Shown in pieces: positions 54,914-64,000 of a stretch of 64,000 bases of DNA; positions within the stretch are counted from its first letter, which is position 1, and each line of letters begins with the position of its first letter. Source of the DNA: Cantharellus purpuraceus (lineage: Eukaryota; Basidiomycota; Agaricomycetes; Cantharellales; Hydnaceae); NCBI GenBank assembly GCA_025174535.1, contig JALBUN010000018.1, forward strand, positions 248,001 through 312,000, read 5' to 3'. The translations under genes were made by a program, and so were the position numbers. The notes under the pieces are model-generated. The model did not search any database. It saw nothing but the letters and a program-made list of their open reading frames with translations, and was not told the origin of the DNA.

Positions 54914-55254
54914 TTCGATCATGGGAACCACAATTGCACAAAGTAATTGTCTCTGAACTGTCCTTTTTCCAAATCGTCCCATGCCAGTGCTTCTTCATTT
55001 TTCATTAACATGTCAAATGCTAACTTCACCTCTTCATTCCACAGAAAGCCCTGTGCCTGGAGACCCAATGCTTCCCACCGGTCTTTGGTAAGTCTCTTTC
55101 CAAACATTGTAATCAGAGGTGGTTGACATGTCATGGCTGGCAGCATGTGCAATGGGTTTTCTGGAAAGCAGCGCTTTGGTCTGGCCACTTCTGGCAGAGT
55201 TGTGGGTACCAGTCATACTTTCTGATCCACAGGTTTGTATCAAAGACCGGAGTT
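54914..55254 (-). pseudogene. Gypsy B segment before RT
   Basis: Minus-strand reading: YKPVDQKV, VPTTLPEVARPKRCFPENP, FGKRLTKDRWEALG, NEEALAWDDLEKGQFRDNY. This is the typical stretch between protease and RT in fungal gypsy polyproteins. It joins 56005 across L740 and 53577 across L1326. Confidence 0.85.
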
Positions 55255-55259
55255 GTGAA

Positions 55260-55999
55260 TGTTATTTGGAAAACCAGACTTCTGGGGAGAAAAAGGAGAG
55301 GGGGAACAAAGGGGATGGGAGGGATAGGAGCATATAGGAGGCTCAGGAGCTTAGGAGGGGATAAGGAGACGAGGGGAAACAACTGAGAGGGGAAAGGAGG
55401 AGCCCCTGTAAGCTCCACAATGATCTGAACATTCACCCTAATTTTTCTTTGATTTATTTCGTCATCTTTCCCTATTTGACATCACCCCCCCCATTTTGTT
55501 TTTATTATAAATCACTTTCCCTTTATTCACATGACACAGAACTTTTATCACAAGTTATTAGCATGCATATCTTGTATAAAACACCTAGCTAGATATGCAA
55601 CGGACTAGAGAATTTGCTCTCACTTGTTTTTGTTGACTGTGTCTGAACTATTCATTTTTGGAATAACTCCAGAACGAACATGTATTTCTACAATCTTTTG
55701 CATACTCTTCCAGAGTATTGCAACGTATATTCTCATCCCCGTTTTCAAAGCCTAAGCTCCACTGGTTGATTTTCTATTAAGCATTTACTCTCGTTCGAGT
55801 CATCTGCTCCTGATCCATGCTCAAATTGTCAATATCTAGACGAAGATCACACCAAATTTCATCAAACCTTGTAGGAAGATACTACTCAAGTATATCTTCA
55901 ATTTGACCATGCATACACCCAGTTCCCATCACTCCCTCTGTTTCTATTCAAAATCTATTCTCAACACACCCCCAGCAAGGCGAAATTTTCTTTTTAACA
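55260..55999 (+). mobile_element. Solo LTR, family L740 (740 bp), in gypsy B
   Basis: It runs TGTTATTTGG to TTTTTAACA, flanked by GTGAA (55255-55259, 56000-56004). It is a close relative of 8181-8923. Confidence 0.92.
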
Positions 56000-56004
56000 G
56001 TGAA

Positions 56005-56084
56005 CTTGTAGGTGTCCTTCATGTAAAACCTACTTAGCAGTGAATTAACCAAATCAAACTGAGGGGTCATAGCTATTGGTACTA
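56005..56084 (-). pseudogene. Gypsy B short coding piece between L740 and T
   Basis: Minus-strand reading VVPIAMTPQFDLVNSLLS, then FYMKDTYKF. It joins NTMVSSG at 62208 through the CACCA duplication of element T and continues to FDT at 55254. Confidence 0.85.
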
Positions 56085-56089
56085 CACCA

Positions 56090-56912
56090 TGTCAAGAATT
56101 TATTCAAGGAATATTACAATCTATTGGAGCAAGAAGGGGGAGTTTTATGATAAGAAAAAGTTGTGAAAAGTTTGGGAATTTTTTGATTAAGGGATGAGGA
56201 GAAGGTGTTTTTCGATTTTATTTTGTGAGCCATCCTTTCGTTCTACGGGGGTGGTTACTACTAAAAAAGGGAGGTATTATGATGATTTTCATTCGTCATA
56301 AACCTCAAGTCAAACGGGTAAAAACTCCTTTCTCTGTAAAAAGTTTTTCCCCATGACATCACATATTATCAGTATCCACATCATTTCTTTTATCATATGT
56401 TTCAATCTTACTAAAAGGCTTTTTTATCATGTGATTGTCAAATTGTATATTAACTACAACTGTGTACGAGTATCAATAAGGAGATTCACTATTCTTAATC
56501 CCTTCCAAGCTGCAAACAAACAGCTTGTGTCAACTTTCTGTCGTTCCTGGAATAACTCCTAAACGACCTATTCGATTGGAAATCTTTTGCATATCCCATT
56601 AGGATATTGCATCAACTATTGCTATCTCAAATTACGAACGATTTGGATCATTACATCCATTTCTATTAAGCAAACACTTTTTCGAAGTGTTGCTATTCCC
56701 ATTTCTGCTCAAATATTTCGCAGAAGTCCCAGTTCTTAACCAAATATTCTGATATTTGGTAACATTACTCTACTAAACAATATCTTTCCATCGACCCCGC
56801 ATATATCTGCATCCTTGCAGTAATTGCTCCCCTATTCAAAATCTACCTCGCCACCATCCCTCACCATCATTTTACACTCACCCATAACACCCCTCCATAT
56901 CTTTTCATAACA
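56090..56912 (+). repeat. 5' LTR of T
   Basis: It runs TGTCAAGAATT to TTCATAACA. The TATA position reads CTCTGTAAAAAG, whereas older solo copies have CTCTATAAAA. Four predicted stem-loops lie at 56540-56567, 56589-56610, 56673-56691 and 56739-56760. Confidence 0.96.
56540..56760 (+). other. Cluster of four stem-loops in the R/U5 part of the T LTR
   Basis: Arms: GTCGTT/AACGAC around GGAATAACTCC; GCATATCC/GGATATTGC; AACACTT/AAGTGTT; ACCAAATAT/ATATTTGGT. L740 has hairpins at comparable places with different arm sequences (TTCATT/AATGAA; GCATACTC/GAGTATTGC; ACTC/GAGT; GAAGATA/TATATCTTC). Confidence 0.65.
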
Positions 56913-56940
56913 CGATTAAGAGTCTCAAACTCTTCGATTG
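56913..56940 (+). other. Region downstream of the T 5' LTR: hairpin, no canonical PBS
   Basis: The sequence after the LTR is not the copia GGTTATGGGCCC nor a TGG-type PBS. It contains AAGAGT-CTCAA-ACTCTT (56918-56934), a 6-bp stem. On the complementary strand it can be drawn as a 5-bp stem with a 7-nt loop like an anticodon arm. Confidence 0.5.
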
Positions 56941-56950
56941 AAACGTCATA

Positions 56951-59900
56951 ATGGCTCAGCCACAAAAGCATGATGTTCATAAATTTAGGGAAATCAGGCC
57001 AAAGCTGAGTAGAGACAATTGGGTCCCATGGAAGAGAGAATTACTTGCTACAGCTCGTGACAGGGGACTTTATGCGACTATTCTGGGGACAGACGAGTTA
57101 CCAACAGTGAAACAAGTCACTCTTACAAATATCGAAGGTGTTCAACTCATTGGAGAAACCCCTCTCCCACAAGCTGTCAGCGAATGGCATGATCGGAATA
57201 ATGCCGCGTATAATCAACTTTTATTAACTGTCTCTTCCGAATATCAAAGCGCTATTGATACTACGGATCAAGCTTCGATAGCGTGGTCGATACTTACAAA
57301 CAAATTCGAGTCTAAAGATCCAAGCAAAATCAGCATTGTCCGGATGAGATATGAGAATTATCATATGGTTGAAGGCCAGTCTGTCAGTTCCTATCTGACA
57401 ACGATGAGAGAATATAGGAATCAGCTCGATAGAATGGGAGAAAAGATTCCAGACTCAACTCACGCCGCTACAATCTTGCGAAACGTACCTGAGTCTTGGA
57501 GATCGATCGCTCAAACGATTCAGATGATACACACAGACGTTAATCAAATTGAGCAGAAATTGGAGGCTCACGAAGCTAATATCAGTGCTCTTGAGTTCTC
57601 TACCCAATCTTCTACAGCCTTTTCTGCTAAAGCTTCACCACAAAATCGAAATAGCGTCCCTACACTTTATCCCTCCCAAATTCATCGAGACATCACTTCC
57701 TCGACAACTAATCCATCATCTATTACTGGTCCTTTTTTCTCTCGCCAGGCGAATTCCTACTCTAATCTCTGCTGTACGAATTGTGGGAGGCGTGGACATA
57801 CGATTATCAAATGTTATGCGCCAGGAGGCCATATGGAGGGCAAAGCGCCTTGGAGCAACCAGATTCAATCAAATAGCATGTCAAAAAATCCTTCCATTCC
57901 CCTCCCTCGCCAAAATCAGTCTACTATGACTCCTCAACTTATCACACCTAAAGCTCCAACTTCACCCGCAGCAAAATCTTCTGGACAAAAGAAGCCTAAT
58001 ATTGCGCTTATGGCGCATATATCTGGTGCCAATCCTCCAATCGTACCAAAGGTGGTCGTATCCACCAATACCTCTATGTTCTCATCAATGGAGAATGATC
58101 CTCACCTCTGGTTTATGGATTCAGCTGCATCCAGTCATATATGCGGGAGGAAGAACCTTTTCGACACAATGTATACGGTTCCCCCTCTCACCATTGAAAC
58201 CGCCAGTGGAGAGTCATTCACTGCGAATCAACGAGGGAATATCAACATCACAATCATATCTGATGATGTTGACGATGCATCATTCACTCTACTGGATGTT
58301 GTATACGTGCCGAAGCTTCAAGTAAATCTTTTATCGGTCGGACGAGTCACCAATGCCAATGTGAATGTATCATTCACAAAGACTCATTCGTTTTTATCTA
58401 TGGACAACACCATTATTGCACAGGGTTCAAAGATCAATAATCTATTCGCATTCAAAGCTTTCATAGATGAACCTCCTCAAATTGGTAATAATCAAGTTCA
58501 TTCATCTATTGAATCTACGGATGCCACCATTTGGCATCATCGACTCGTGCATACAAGCTATTCCACGATCGATAAAATGTTGAAGAATAATACGGCCATT
58601 GGTCTTCCTTCAAAAATAAATTTCGATGAGACAGTTCAGTGTCAAAGCTGTCCATACGGGAAGCAAATTCGCGCTCCATTCCAGAAGATAGAGGAGATCC
58701 CAAATGATATCGGACAGATTGTCGTCTCGGATCTCTGTGGCCCATTTGAGCTATCTATAGGAGGATACAGGTATTTTATTACCTGGATCGATTTGAAGAC
58801 AAGATACGCGAGCATCGAGTTCCTGAAGAACAAGGAATGCAAGACTGTTACAGATTCATTCAAAAAAATTTTATCATGGATTTCGAGGCAGAAGAATACA
58901 CAGGTGAAACGAATTCGAACAGATAATGGCGGTGAATATATTGGACATGAATTCGAGCAATTATGCGGTGAGCTCGGTATAATACACGAAACGACTTCAC
59001 CGTATACTCCAGAGCATAATGGGGTCGCCGAACGATATAATCGAACGCTTCAAGAGGGCGCATTAACCTTACTACACGACTCATCACTACCGTTTAAATT
59101 CTGGGTCTCGGCAGTCCATACTACAAACTTCGTCAAAAACCGCCTCCTGCACTCACGCATTCAAATGTCTCCATACGAAGCATTTTGGGATAGAAAACCC
59201 CGCATCGATTGGCTCAAGACTTATGGCGTAAAATGTTGGGTTCTTGTACCCAAACAGATCCGGAAGAAAGGAGATTTTAGGTCGATTGAAGGAATATTTG
59301 TTGGTTACTTCGACAATTCAAAGGCTTACAAAGTATGGATCCCACGCACGCGAACAATCATGAAATGCCGCGATGCAATTTTTGATGAGTCAAATCATGT
59401 TGAACGAGTAACTATCCATGCTACTGATGATGATGACCTCCCGAATCTCTGGGAAAAGGATATCATCACTCATATCACTCCAATCGACACACCATCCCCT
59501 GGAACTCGTTGGACAGATGATCGCGAGCTTCCATTTGCATCCGAATTCGAGGAGCCGGATAGAGGAATTGAAGTTGAAGAAGTGGAAAGAGAAGCTGAAA
59601 CAAAAGAAGCTGAAGAATCAGAAGAGTCGCAGGAAGAGCGCATATATGCACCCAAGGACTTTGAAAAAGGCGCCTGGCTCGATCCATCAAATGTCACATA
59701 TGGACGAGGTAAACGAGTCAAAGCATTGTATAAAGAGTTATCTGCCCTATCAGAGGGTACAATGACTCTTGAACAAACAGAACAAATCTTCGTAACTCTA
59801 ACTGATGATGAACCATCAAACTACCGTGAAGCTATGAATTCTTCAAATGCCGAAAAATGGAAACAAGCCTGCCAGGCCGAAATGAAGAATCTATCAAAAT

Positions 59901-61372
59901 ATAATACATGGACACTCGTTGAACAACCCAGTGACACGAATATCCTTGGAAATAGATGGGTTTTTCGTCTCAAAAGAGATAATCTAGGACAAGCTTATAA
60001 AACTAAATCTAGACTTGTCGCTCAAGGATTCTCTCAAATTCCTGGCATTGACTATGACGAGACATTCTCGCCCACTATCCGATTCACATCAATTCGTTTT
60101 ATTCTCGCACTTGCAGCTAAAAACGACCTTGAACTACGTCAAGTGGATGTTAAGGGGGCGTATTTAAATGGAATACTCGACGGAGATGTGTATATGCGCC
60201 AACCTGAAGGTTTCATCATCAAAGGGAAAGAGAACCTCGTATGCAAACTTAACAAAAGCGTCTATGGTCTTAAACAGTCGGGACGTATATGGCATCAAAC
60301 ACTTAAATCCAAGTTAGAGGGACTTGGGTTTAAATCCGGATTAGCCGATGAAACTGTGTTCTTTCGAACACAAGAACCAGGGAATATTGAAATTGCTGGC
60401 TGGTATGTTGATGACGGATTGCTAGCCACTCGAACAAGAGAGGCGATGGACAAACTTGTTGAGGAAATTAGCGGTTGTTTTGAAATTCAAAATCTAGGCG
60501 AGCCAATACGTTTACTGGGCATCAAAATTAATAGGAATCGCACCGATGGAACTATCCATATTTCCCAACCAGCATTCATTCATAATATTGCAAAGCGATT
60601 CAAGATTTCACCTGGAAAATCCATCAATAGCCCGATGGATATATCACACGATCTAAGGAAATCCACCGATTCAAATGATGAAATTGATGTCCCATATGCA
60701 TCACTCATTGGCTCAATCAACTTCTGCTCAGTATCTACTCGACCGGATATTGCGTACGCCTCTAATCGATGCGCTCAGTTCACCTCTCATCCCACGACCG
60801 AGCATTGGGAGGCCGTCAAGAGGATTGTCAGGTATCTAATGCATACATCAGATCTTGGCATATTCTATAAGAGGGACGGCAAAGGCATGGAAGGATATGC
60901 CCACAACCTAGCTGGATTTACAGACGCGGACTTCGCTGGCGATGTAAACGACCGAAAATCCACTACCGGTTGGATGTTCACTTACAATGGCGCGCCTATT
61001 TCATGGGCCTCGAAGAAACAAACTTGCATCGCCAGATCTTCAATGGAATCGGAGCTCATCGCAGGGTCATTCGCATCTACAGAAGGAATATGGTTGATCA
61101 AATTGGGAGCAGATTTCACACTTCCGTTCACCCCAATTCCTGTGTTCACTGATAATCAATCTTTTATCGCATACGCGAACAATGATATCAGTAATACTCG
61201 CACAAAACACATCGACACACACTATCACTACACTCGTGATCAGATTGCGAATGGAAACATTGTCCTTCATTATATTCCTACACATAACAACCCTGCCGAC
61301 ATCCTTACAAAGCCATTATCTCCGCGCAAGCATCAGCATTTACTCAAGCTTCTTGGTATATGCTGTGCTTGA
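56951..61372 (+). CDS. Gag-pol polyprotein of copia T, intact (1473 aa)
   Basis: A single frame covers all domains in Ty1/copia order. Gag occupies about 1-330, with the knuckle CTNCGRRGHTIIKC near 275. Protease has WFMDSAASSHIC near 387. The GAG-pre-integrase zinc region has WHHRLVHTSYSTI to CQSCPYGKQ (about 526-575). The integrase core has VVSDLCGPF, IRTDNGGEY and PEHNGVAERYNRT, supplying D, D and E (about 595-700). An acidic linker follows. RT spans about 985-1220 (NRWVFRLKRDNLGQ, VDVKGAYLNG, GWYVDDGLLA). RNase H has FTDADFAGD, SSMESELIAG and PADILTKPLS. The start MAQPQKHDVHKF lies 38 bp after the LTR. All catalytic motifs are present. Gag and pol are in one frame, with no frameshift signal. 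Confidence 0.97.
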   Translation: MAQPQKHDVHKFREIRPKLSRDNWVPWKRELLATARDRGLYATILGTDELPTVKQVTLTNIEGVQLIGETPLPQAVSEWHDRNNAAYNQLLLTVSSEYQSAIDTTDQASIAWSILTNKFESKDPSKISIVRMRYENYHMVEGQSVSSYLTTMREYRNQLDRMGEKIPDSTHAATILRNVPESWRSIAQTIQMIHTDVNQIEQKLEAHEANISALEFSTQSSTAFSAKASPQNRNSVPTLYPSQIHRDITSSTTNPSSITGPFFSRQANSYSNLCCTNCGRRGHTIIKCYAPGGHMEGKAPWSNQIQSNSMSKNPSIPLPRQNQSTMTPQLITPKAPTSPAAKSSGQKKPNIALMAHISGANPPIVPKVVVSTNTSMFSSMENDPHLWFMDSAASSHICGRKNLFDTMYTVPPLTIETASGESFTANQRGNINITIISDDVDDASFTLLDVVYVPKLQVNLLSVGRVTNANVNVSFTKTHSFLSMDNTIIAQGSKINNLFAFKAFIDEPPQIGNNQVHSSIESTDATIWHHRLVHTSYSTIDKMLKNNTAIGLPSKINFDETVQCQSCPYGKQIRAPFQKIEEIPNDIGQIVVSDLCGPFELSIGGYRYFITWIDLKTRYASIEFLKNKECKTVTDSFKKILSWISRQKNTQVKRIRTDNGGEYIGHEFEQLCGELGIIHETTSPYTPEHNGVAERYNRTLQEGALTLLHDSSLPFKFWVSAVHTTNFVKNRLLHSRIQMSPYEAFWDRKPRIDWLKTYGVKCWVLVPKQIRKKGDFRSIEGIFVGYFDNSKAYKVWIPRTRTIMKCRDAIFDESNHVERVTIHATDDDDLPNLWEKDIITHITPIDTPSPGTRWTDDRELPFASEFEEPDRGIEVEEVEREAETKEAEESEESQEERIYAPKDFEKGAWLDPSNVTYGRGKRVKALYKELSALSEGTMTLEQTEQIFVTLTDDEPSNYREAMNSSNAEKWKQACQAEMKNLSKYNTWTLVEQPSDTNILGNRWVFRLKRDNLGQAYKTKSRLVAQGFSQIPGIDYDETFSPTIRFTSIRFILALAAKNDLELRQVDVKGAYLNGILDGDVYMRQPEGFIIKGKENLVCKLNKSVYGLKQSGRIWHQTLKSKLEGLGFKSGLADETVFFRTQEPGNIEIAGWYVDDGLLATRTREAMDKLVEEISGCFEIQNLGEPIRLLGIKINRNRTDGTIHISQPAFIHNIAKRFKISPGKSINSPMDISHDLRKSTDSNDEIDVPYASLIGSINFCSVSTRPDIAYASNRCAQFTSHPTTEHWEAVKRIVRYLMHTSDLGIFYKRDGKGMEGYAHNLAGFTDADFAGDVNDRKSTTGWMFTYNGAPISWASKKQTCIARSSMESELIAGSFASTEGIWLIKLGADFTLPFTPIPVFTDNQSFIAYANNDISNTRTKHIDTHYHYTRDQIANGNIVLHYIPTHNNPADILTKPLSPRKHQHLLKLLGICCA

Positions 61373-61379
61373 GGGGGCG
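61371..61379 (+). other. Polypurine tract of T
   Basis: GAGGGGGCG overlaps the stop codon of the polyprotein (TGA at 61370-61372) and directly precedes the 3' LTR. It would prime plus-strand DNA synthesis. Confidence 0.8.
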
Positions 61380-62202
61380 TGTCAAGAATTTATTCAAGGA
61401 ATATTACAATCTATTGGAGCAAGAAGGGGGAGTTTTATGATAAGAAAAAGTTGTGAAAAGTTTGGGAATTTTTTGATTAAGGGATGAGGAGAAGGTGTTT
61501 TTCGATTTTATTTTGTGAGCCATCCTTTCGTTCTACGGGGGTGGTTACTACTAAAAAAGGGAGGTATTATGATGATTTTCATTCGTCATAAACCTCAAGT
61601 CAAACGGGTAAAAACTCCTTTCTCTGTAAAAAGTTTTTCCCCATGACATCACATATTATCAGTATCCACATCATTTCTTTTATCATATGTTTCAATCTTA
61701 CTAAAAGGCTTTTTTATCATGTGATTGTCAAATTGTATATTAACTACAACTGTGTACGAGTATCAATAAGGAGATTCACTATTCTTAATCCCTTCCAAGC
61801 TGCAAACAAACAGCTTGTGTCAACTTTCTGTCGTTCCTGGAATAACTCCTAAACGACCTATTCGATTGGAAATCTTTTGCATATCCCATTAGGATATTGC
61901 ATCAACTATTGCTATCTCAAATTACGAACGATTTGGATCATTACATCCATTTCTATTAAGCAAACACTTTTTCGAAGTGTTGCTATTCCCATTTCTGCTC
62001 AAATATTTCGCAGAAGTCCCAGTTCTTAACCAAATATTCTGATATTTGGTAACATTACTCTACTAAACAATATCTTTCCATCGACCCCGCATATATCTGC
62101 ATCCTTGCAGTAATTGCTCCCCTATTCAAAATCTACCTCGCCACCATCCCTCACCATCATTTTACACTCACCCATAACACCCCTCCATATCTTTTCATAA
62201 CA
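61380..62202 (+). repeat. 3' LTR of T
   Basis: It is 823 bp and identical by eye to the 5' LTR, including the TGTAAAAA variant at the TATA position. Confidence 0.96.
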
Positions 62203-62207
62203 CACCA

Positions 62208-63025
62208 GAGGAGACCATTGTGTTCACCTGGTAAGTTGGGATGTTGTCAGTCCTTGATGATCCTTTTGCTGACAAAAAATGAGCATGTGGCATATGGGGG
62301 CTTGTGTGTGGATGCATAGGAATGCACAAATGGTGTCCTGGTTTCTTTGGGTCTGTGATAATAAGAACATCCCCTGCATCTTCTGTATCTGCATATCCTG
62401 CCAGCTGAAATGGTTGTCCTAAGAGAAGGCGGTAGGGTGCATCTTCAATAATCCATGCATGCACTAAAATAGAGACCCCATTAATGCAAATGTCCAGATT
62501 CTCAACAATGCCAAATGTCGTTTTCATCCCCCCATTCACATCACACATGGAGAGCCGCAGATCTGGGTTAAATGACAAGTGCAGTTCTTTTGCAGCCTTA
62601 GCACTGACGCATACCAACTCTGCACCTGTGTCATATAATGCTACTTCACGATGCTTGCTGGCCAACTCAACATCAAGTTCCATGATGGGCACCGTGTACA
62701 AAGGGGTTGCCTGTGCTACCAGTGAGGTCGTGAGGACTGGTTTAGATGGTTTGTCCATGTTAACCAAATAAATTGGTATGCGATTCACTTTGCATGACTC
62801 TACAAAAAGCTTCCTGAGGTCAGGAGACACAGCTAGCAACTCACCTGGAGTAACTGAGATGGAGGCATTTATAGCATGGTTATACAGCCTTTGAGTGCTG
62901 TCTGGATCCTCGACTTTAGCATGGTATTGAAACTGTCCTGCCCTTTTGTCTGAAGCAGTCTTCAGGTCTGTCTTCAAACCAGGAACTGTGGAATCTGCCT
63001 GGTCTTGCTGTGCTGCCAGTGCCAC
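62208..63025 (-). pseudogene. Gypsy B protease region
   Basis: This frame (276 codons, minus) contains LDVELASKHREVALYDTGAE and LVCVSAKAAKEL, the aspartic-protease DTG motif, then WIIEDAPYRLLLGQPFQ, the usual LLLGQPF landmark after the active site. It ends at the T insertion, where NTMVSSG continues at 56084. This piece is open. It is labelled pseudogene because the element as a whole is broken. Confidence 0.88.
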
Positions 63026-63043
63026 TTGATAGGCTTGGTAAGC

Positions 63044-64000
63044 TCATGCAACTTCATCGTCCTGCTCTACTTCCTCAATATATGCTGCCATTGGTGTAGA
63101 AGCCCTCTGCACCAGATTGACTTCAAAGTACATGGCCTGATGCAGCTCTTTCCCAGGGGCCTGTGATTGCTGCTTGGAGCATTCTTCAAAAGTTTTGTCT
63201 ATGACAAACTTCATGCCTTGAGGGTGAGTATCAATGCATGAGTTGTCTGGCCAACAGTACCACCCATCTACTTTAATTACTTTATTAGCACGCACATAGG
63301 CCTGACCCACTGGGCAGAACCTTGTGGAATGACTGGGGCAATTGGGTTCATGGCAGAAACCACATATTCATGGGGAGGGTACTGTGGGAGTCATGGTAGA
63401 AGAAGGGGCAGGTGAAGTGGCCATAAAAACAGTGGGTTTTGCAATCACATCAACCAGCTGTGGATAATCAATGACCAGCCATGCATATGTTGTCATGTAG
63501 TCGACTTCATTGACTTTAAGACCTGCAAGCCAATGGATTAACACACCAAGATCCTCCCCTCCTGGCTGTAGACCTGGTGAGGGCAACTGAGCCATTGTCT
63601 GAACAATGTGGGATGTGGTGCCATGATGGAGGTGATTGTGAGTCACTGGAGTCATAGTTAGATTTTGGGGGAGACTAAGGTCAAAAGCATTAGCATCAAA
63701 AACATAACACCCTGCTTTATACACGTCCATGACTGCATAGGGCTTGGAGCAGGGATGGTCTGGAAGAGTGATGGCTAGCCTGTGTTCAATGGTAAGTCTT
63801 GTATGTGGATGCAGACCAAACCAGTAATGTCAATCACGTTCTGCAGGTGCCAGCTCTCTGTCTTTGATCAAGTAAGCCATAATAGCTTGGAACTGCCTAT
63901 GATAGGCCCATAGTGCTGGATCAGATTGGATAGGATGTTTGGAAGACTGCTTAACAAATTGCTCCAATGATGCCAAAGTATATTTCTTTACTTTGAAGGC
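63044..64000 (-). pseudogene. Gypsy B gag, C-terminal part
   Basis: Minus-strand reading from the window edge: KKYTLASLEQFVKQSSKHP, YHRQFQAIMAYLIKDRELA, a TGA near 63827 where arginine is expected, then HYWFGLHPHTRLTIEHRLA, DYMTTYAWLVIDYPQLVD, and a zinc-knuckle-like CGFCHEPNC then H and RFCPVG near 63350-63300. The N-terminus and 5' LTR lie right of the window. Two frame breaks occur at about 63365 and 63043. Confidence 0.85.

Larger units (their letters stand above)
56090..62202 (+). mobile_element. Intact Ty1/copia retrotransposon T (6113 bp)
   Basis: It has two 823-bp LTRs that look identical base for base, a perfect CACCA duplication (56085-56089, 62203-62207), one long polyprotein frame, and a polypurine tract before the 3' LTR. 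Identical LTRs mean very recent insertion. It is the best candidate for an active element in the window and the source family of three solo LTRs. Confidence 0.97.
18352..64000 (-). mobile_element. Ty3/gypsy element B (minus strand), host of the main nest
   Basis: B's own pieces in reading order are gag-PR (64000 to 62208), 56084-56005, 55254-54914, 53577-52811, 20853-18758 and the 3' LTR (18689-18352). They join exactly at the target duplications of four inserts (CACCA, GTGAA, CCATG, GGTTC). The 5' LTR lies beyond the window. The expected target duplication at its left side is AAACT (18347-18351). Confidence 0.88.

Noticed and set aside
59470..59721. Minus-strand ORFs inside the T polyprotein
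   Set aside because: Shadows of the acidic linker between integrase and RT in an intact, domain-complete plus-strand frame.

Overview
The window is a dense stack of transposable elements in a filamentous-fungus genome, most probably an agaricomycete (mushroom-forming) basidiomycete. Signs of this are short spliceosomal introns of 53-67 nt, a duplicated DUF6533-type membrane protein gene (a mushroom-rich family), a conserved-looking basidiomycete gene fragment, and Ty3/gypsy and Ty1/copia elements throughout. No rRNA, tRNA, CRISPR array or bacterial-type operon was seen. The species is not identifiable by eye.

Layout. 1-1125: gypsy and LTR scraps. 1128-7254: an inverted duplication of a host segment carrying two tail-to-tail DUF6533 genes, the left one largely intact and the right one broken. 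7260-15644: degraded copia element A (TSD CCAGT), split by a solo LTR and by a 2.85-kb insert that carries a host-gene fragment. 15650-16256: the rest of the right arm, then unexplained sequence. 16257-18351: the 3' part of minus-strand copia C. 18352-64000: minus-strand gypsy B, inserted in C and running off the right edge.

B is interrupted by a 32-kb nested complex (20854-52810, TSD GGTTC), by two solo LTRs, and by an intact copia element T (56090-62202, two LTRs identical by eye, TSD CACCA, one uninterrupted 1473-aa polyprotein). The nested complex is gypsy element G1. It contains solo LTR U1, which holds the minus-strand gypsy H. It also contains two 1433-bp solo LTRs, a second G element (G2) and several solo LTRs of family T. 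One T solo LTR holds a 566-bp TIR element. When inserts are subtracted at their duplications the sizes close to the base: 1392-569=823 bp and 2263-830=1433 bp.

Main biological point. Two different gypsy families (G and H) carry, between the chromodomain end of pol and the 3' LTR, a gene on the opposite strand. It has a charged coiled-coil region and the cysteine spacing of a fungal Zn(II)2Cys6 cluster. The H version appears to contain a spliceosomal intron, and the G version has an antisense TATA-like box. Other points are stem-loops with compensatory changes in the LTRs of two families, pervasive CGA to TGA/CAA decay, and an LTR-borne ORF in family U.

Element names (A, B, C, D, G, H, T, U, L740, L1433, L1326, X) are local labels used only here. 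All calls are by eye; no alignments or database searches were run.
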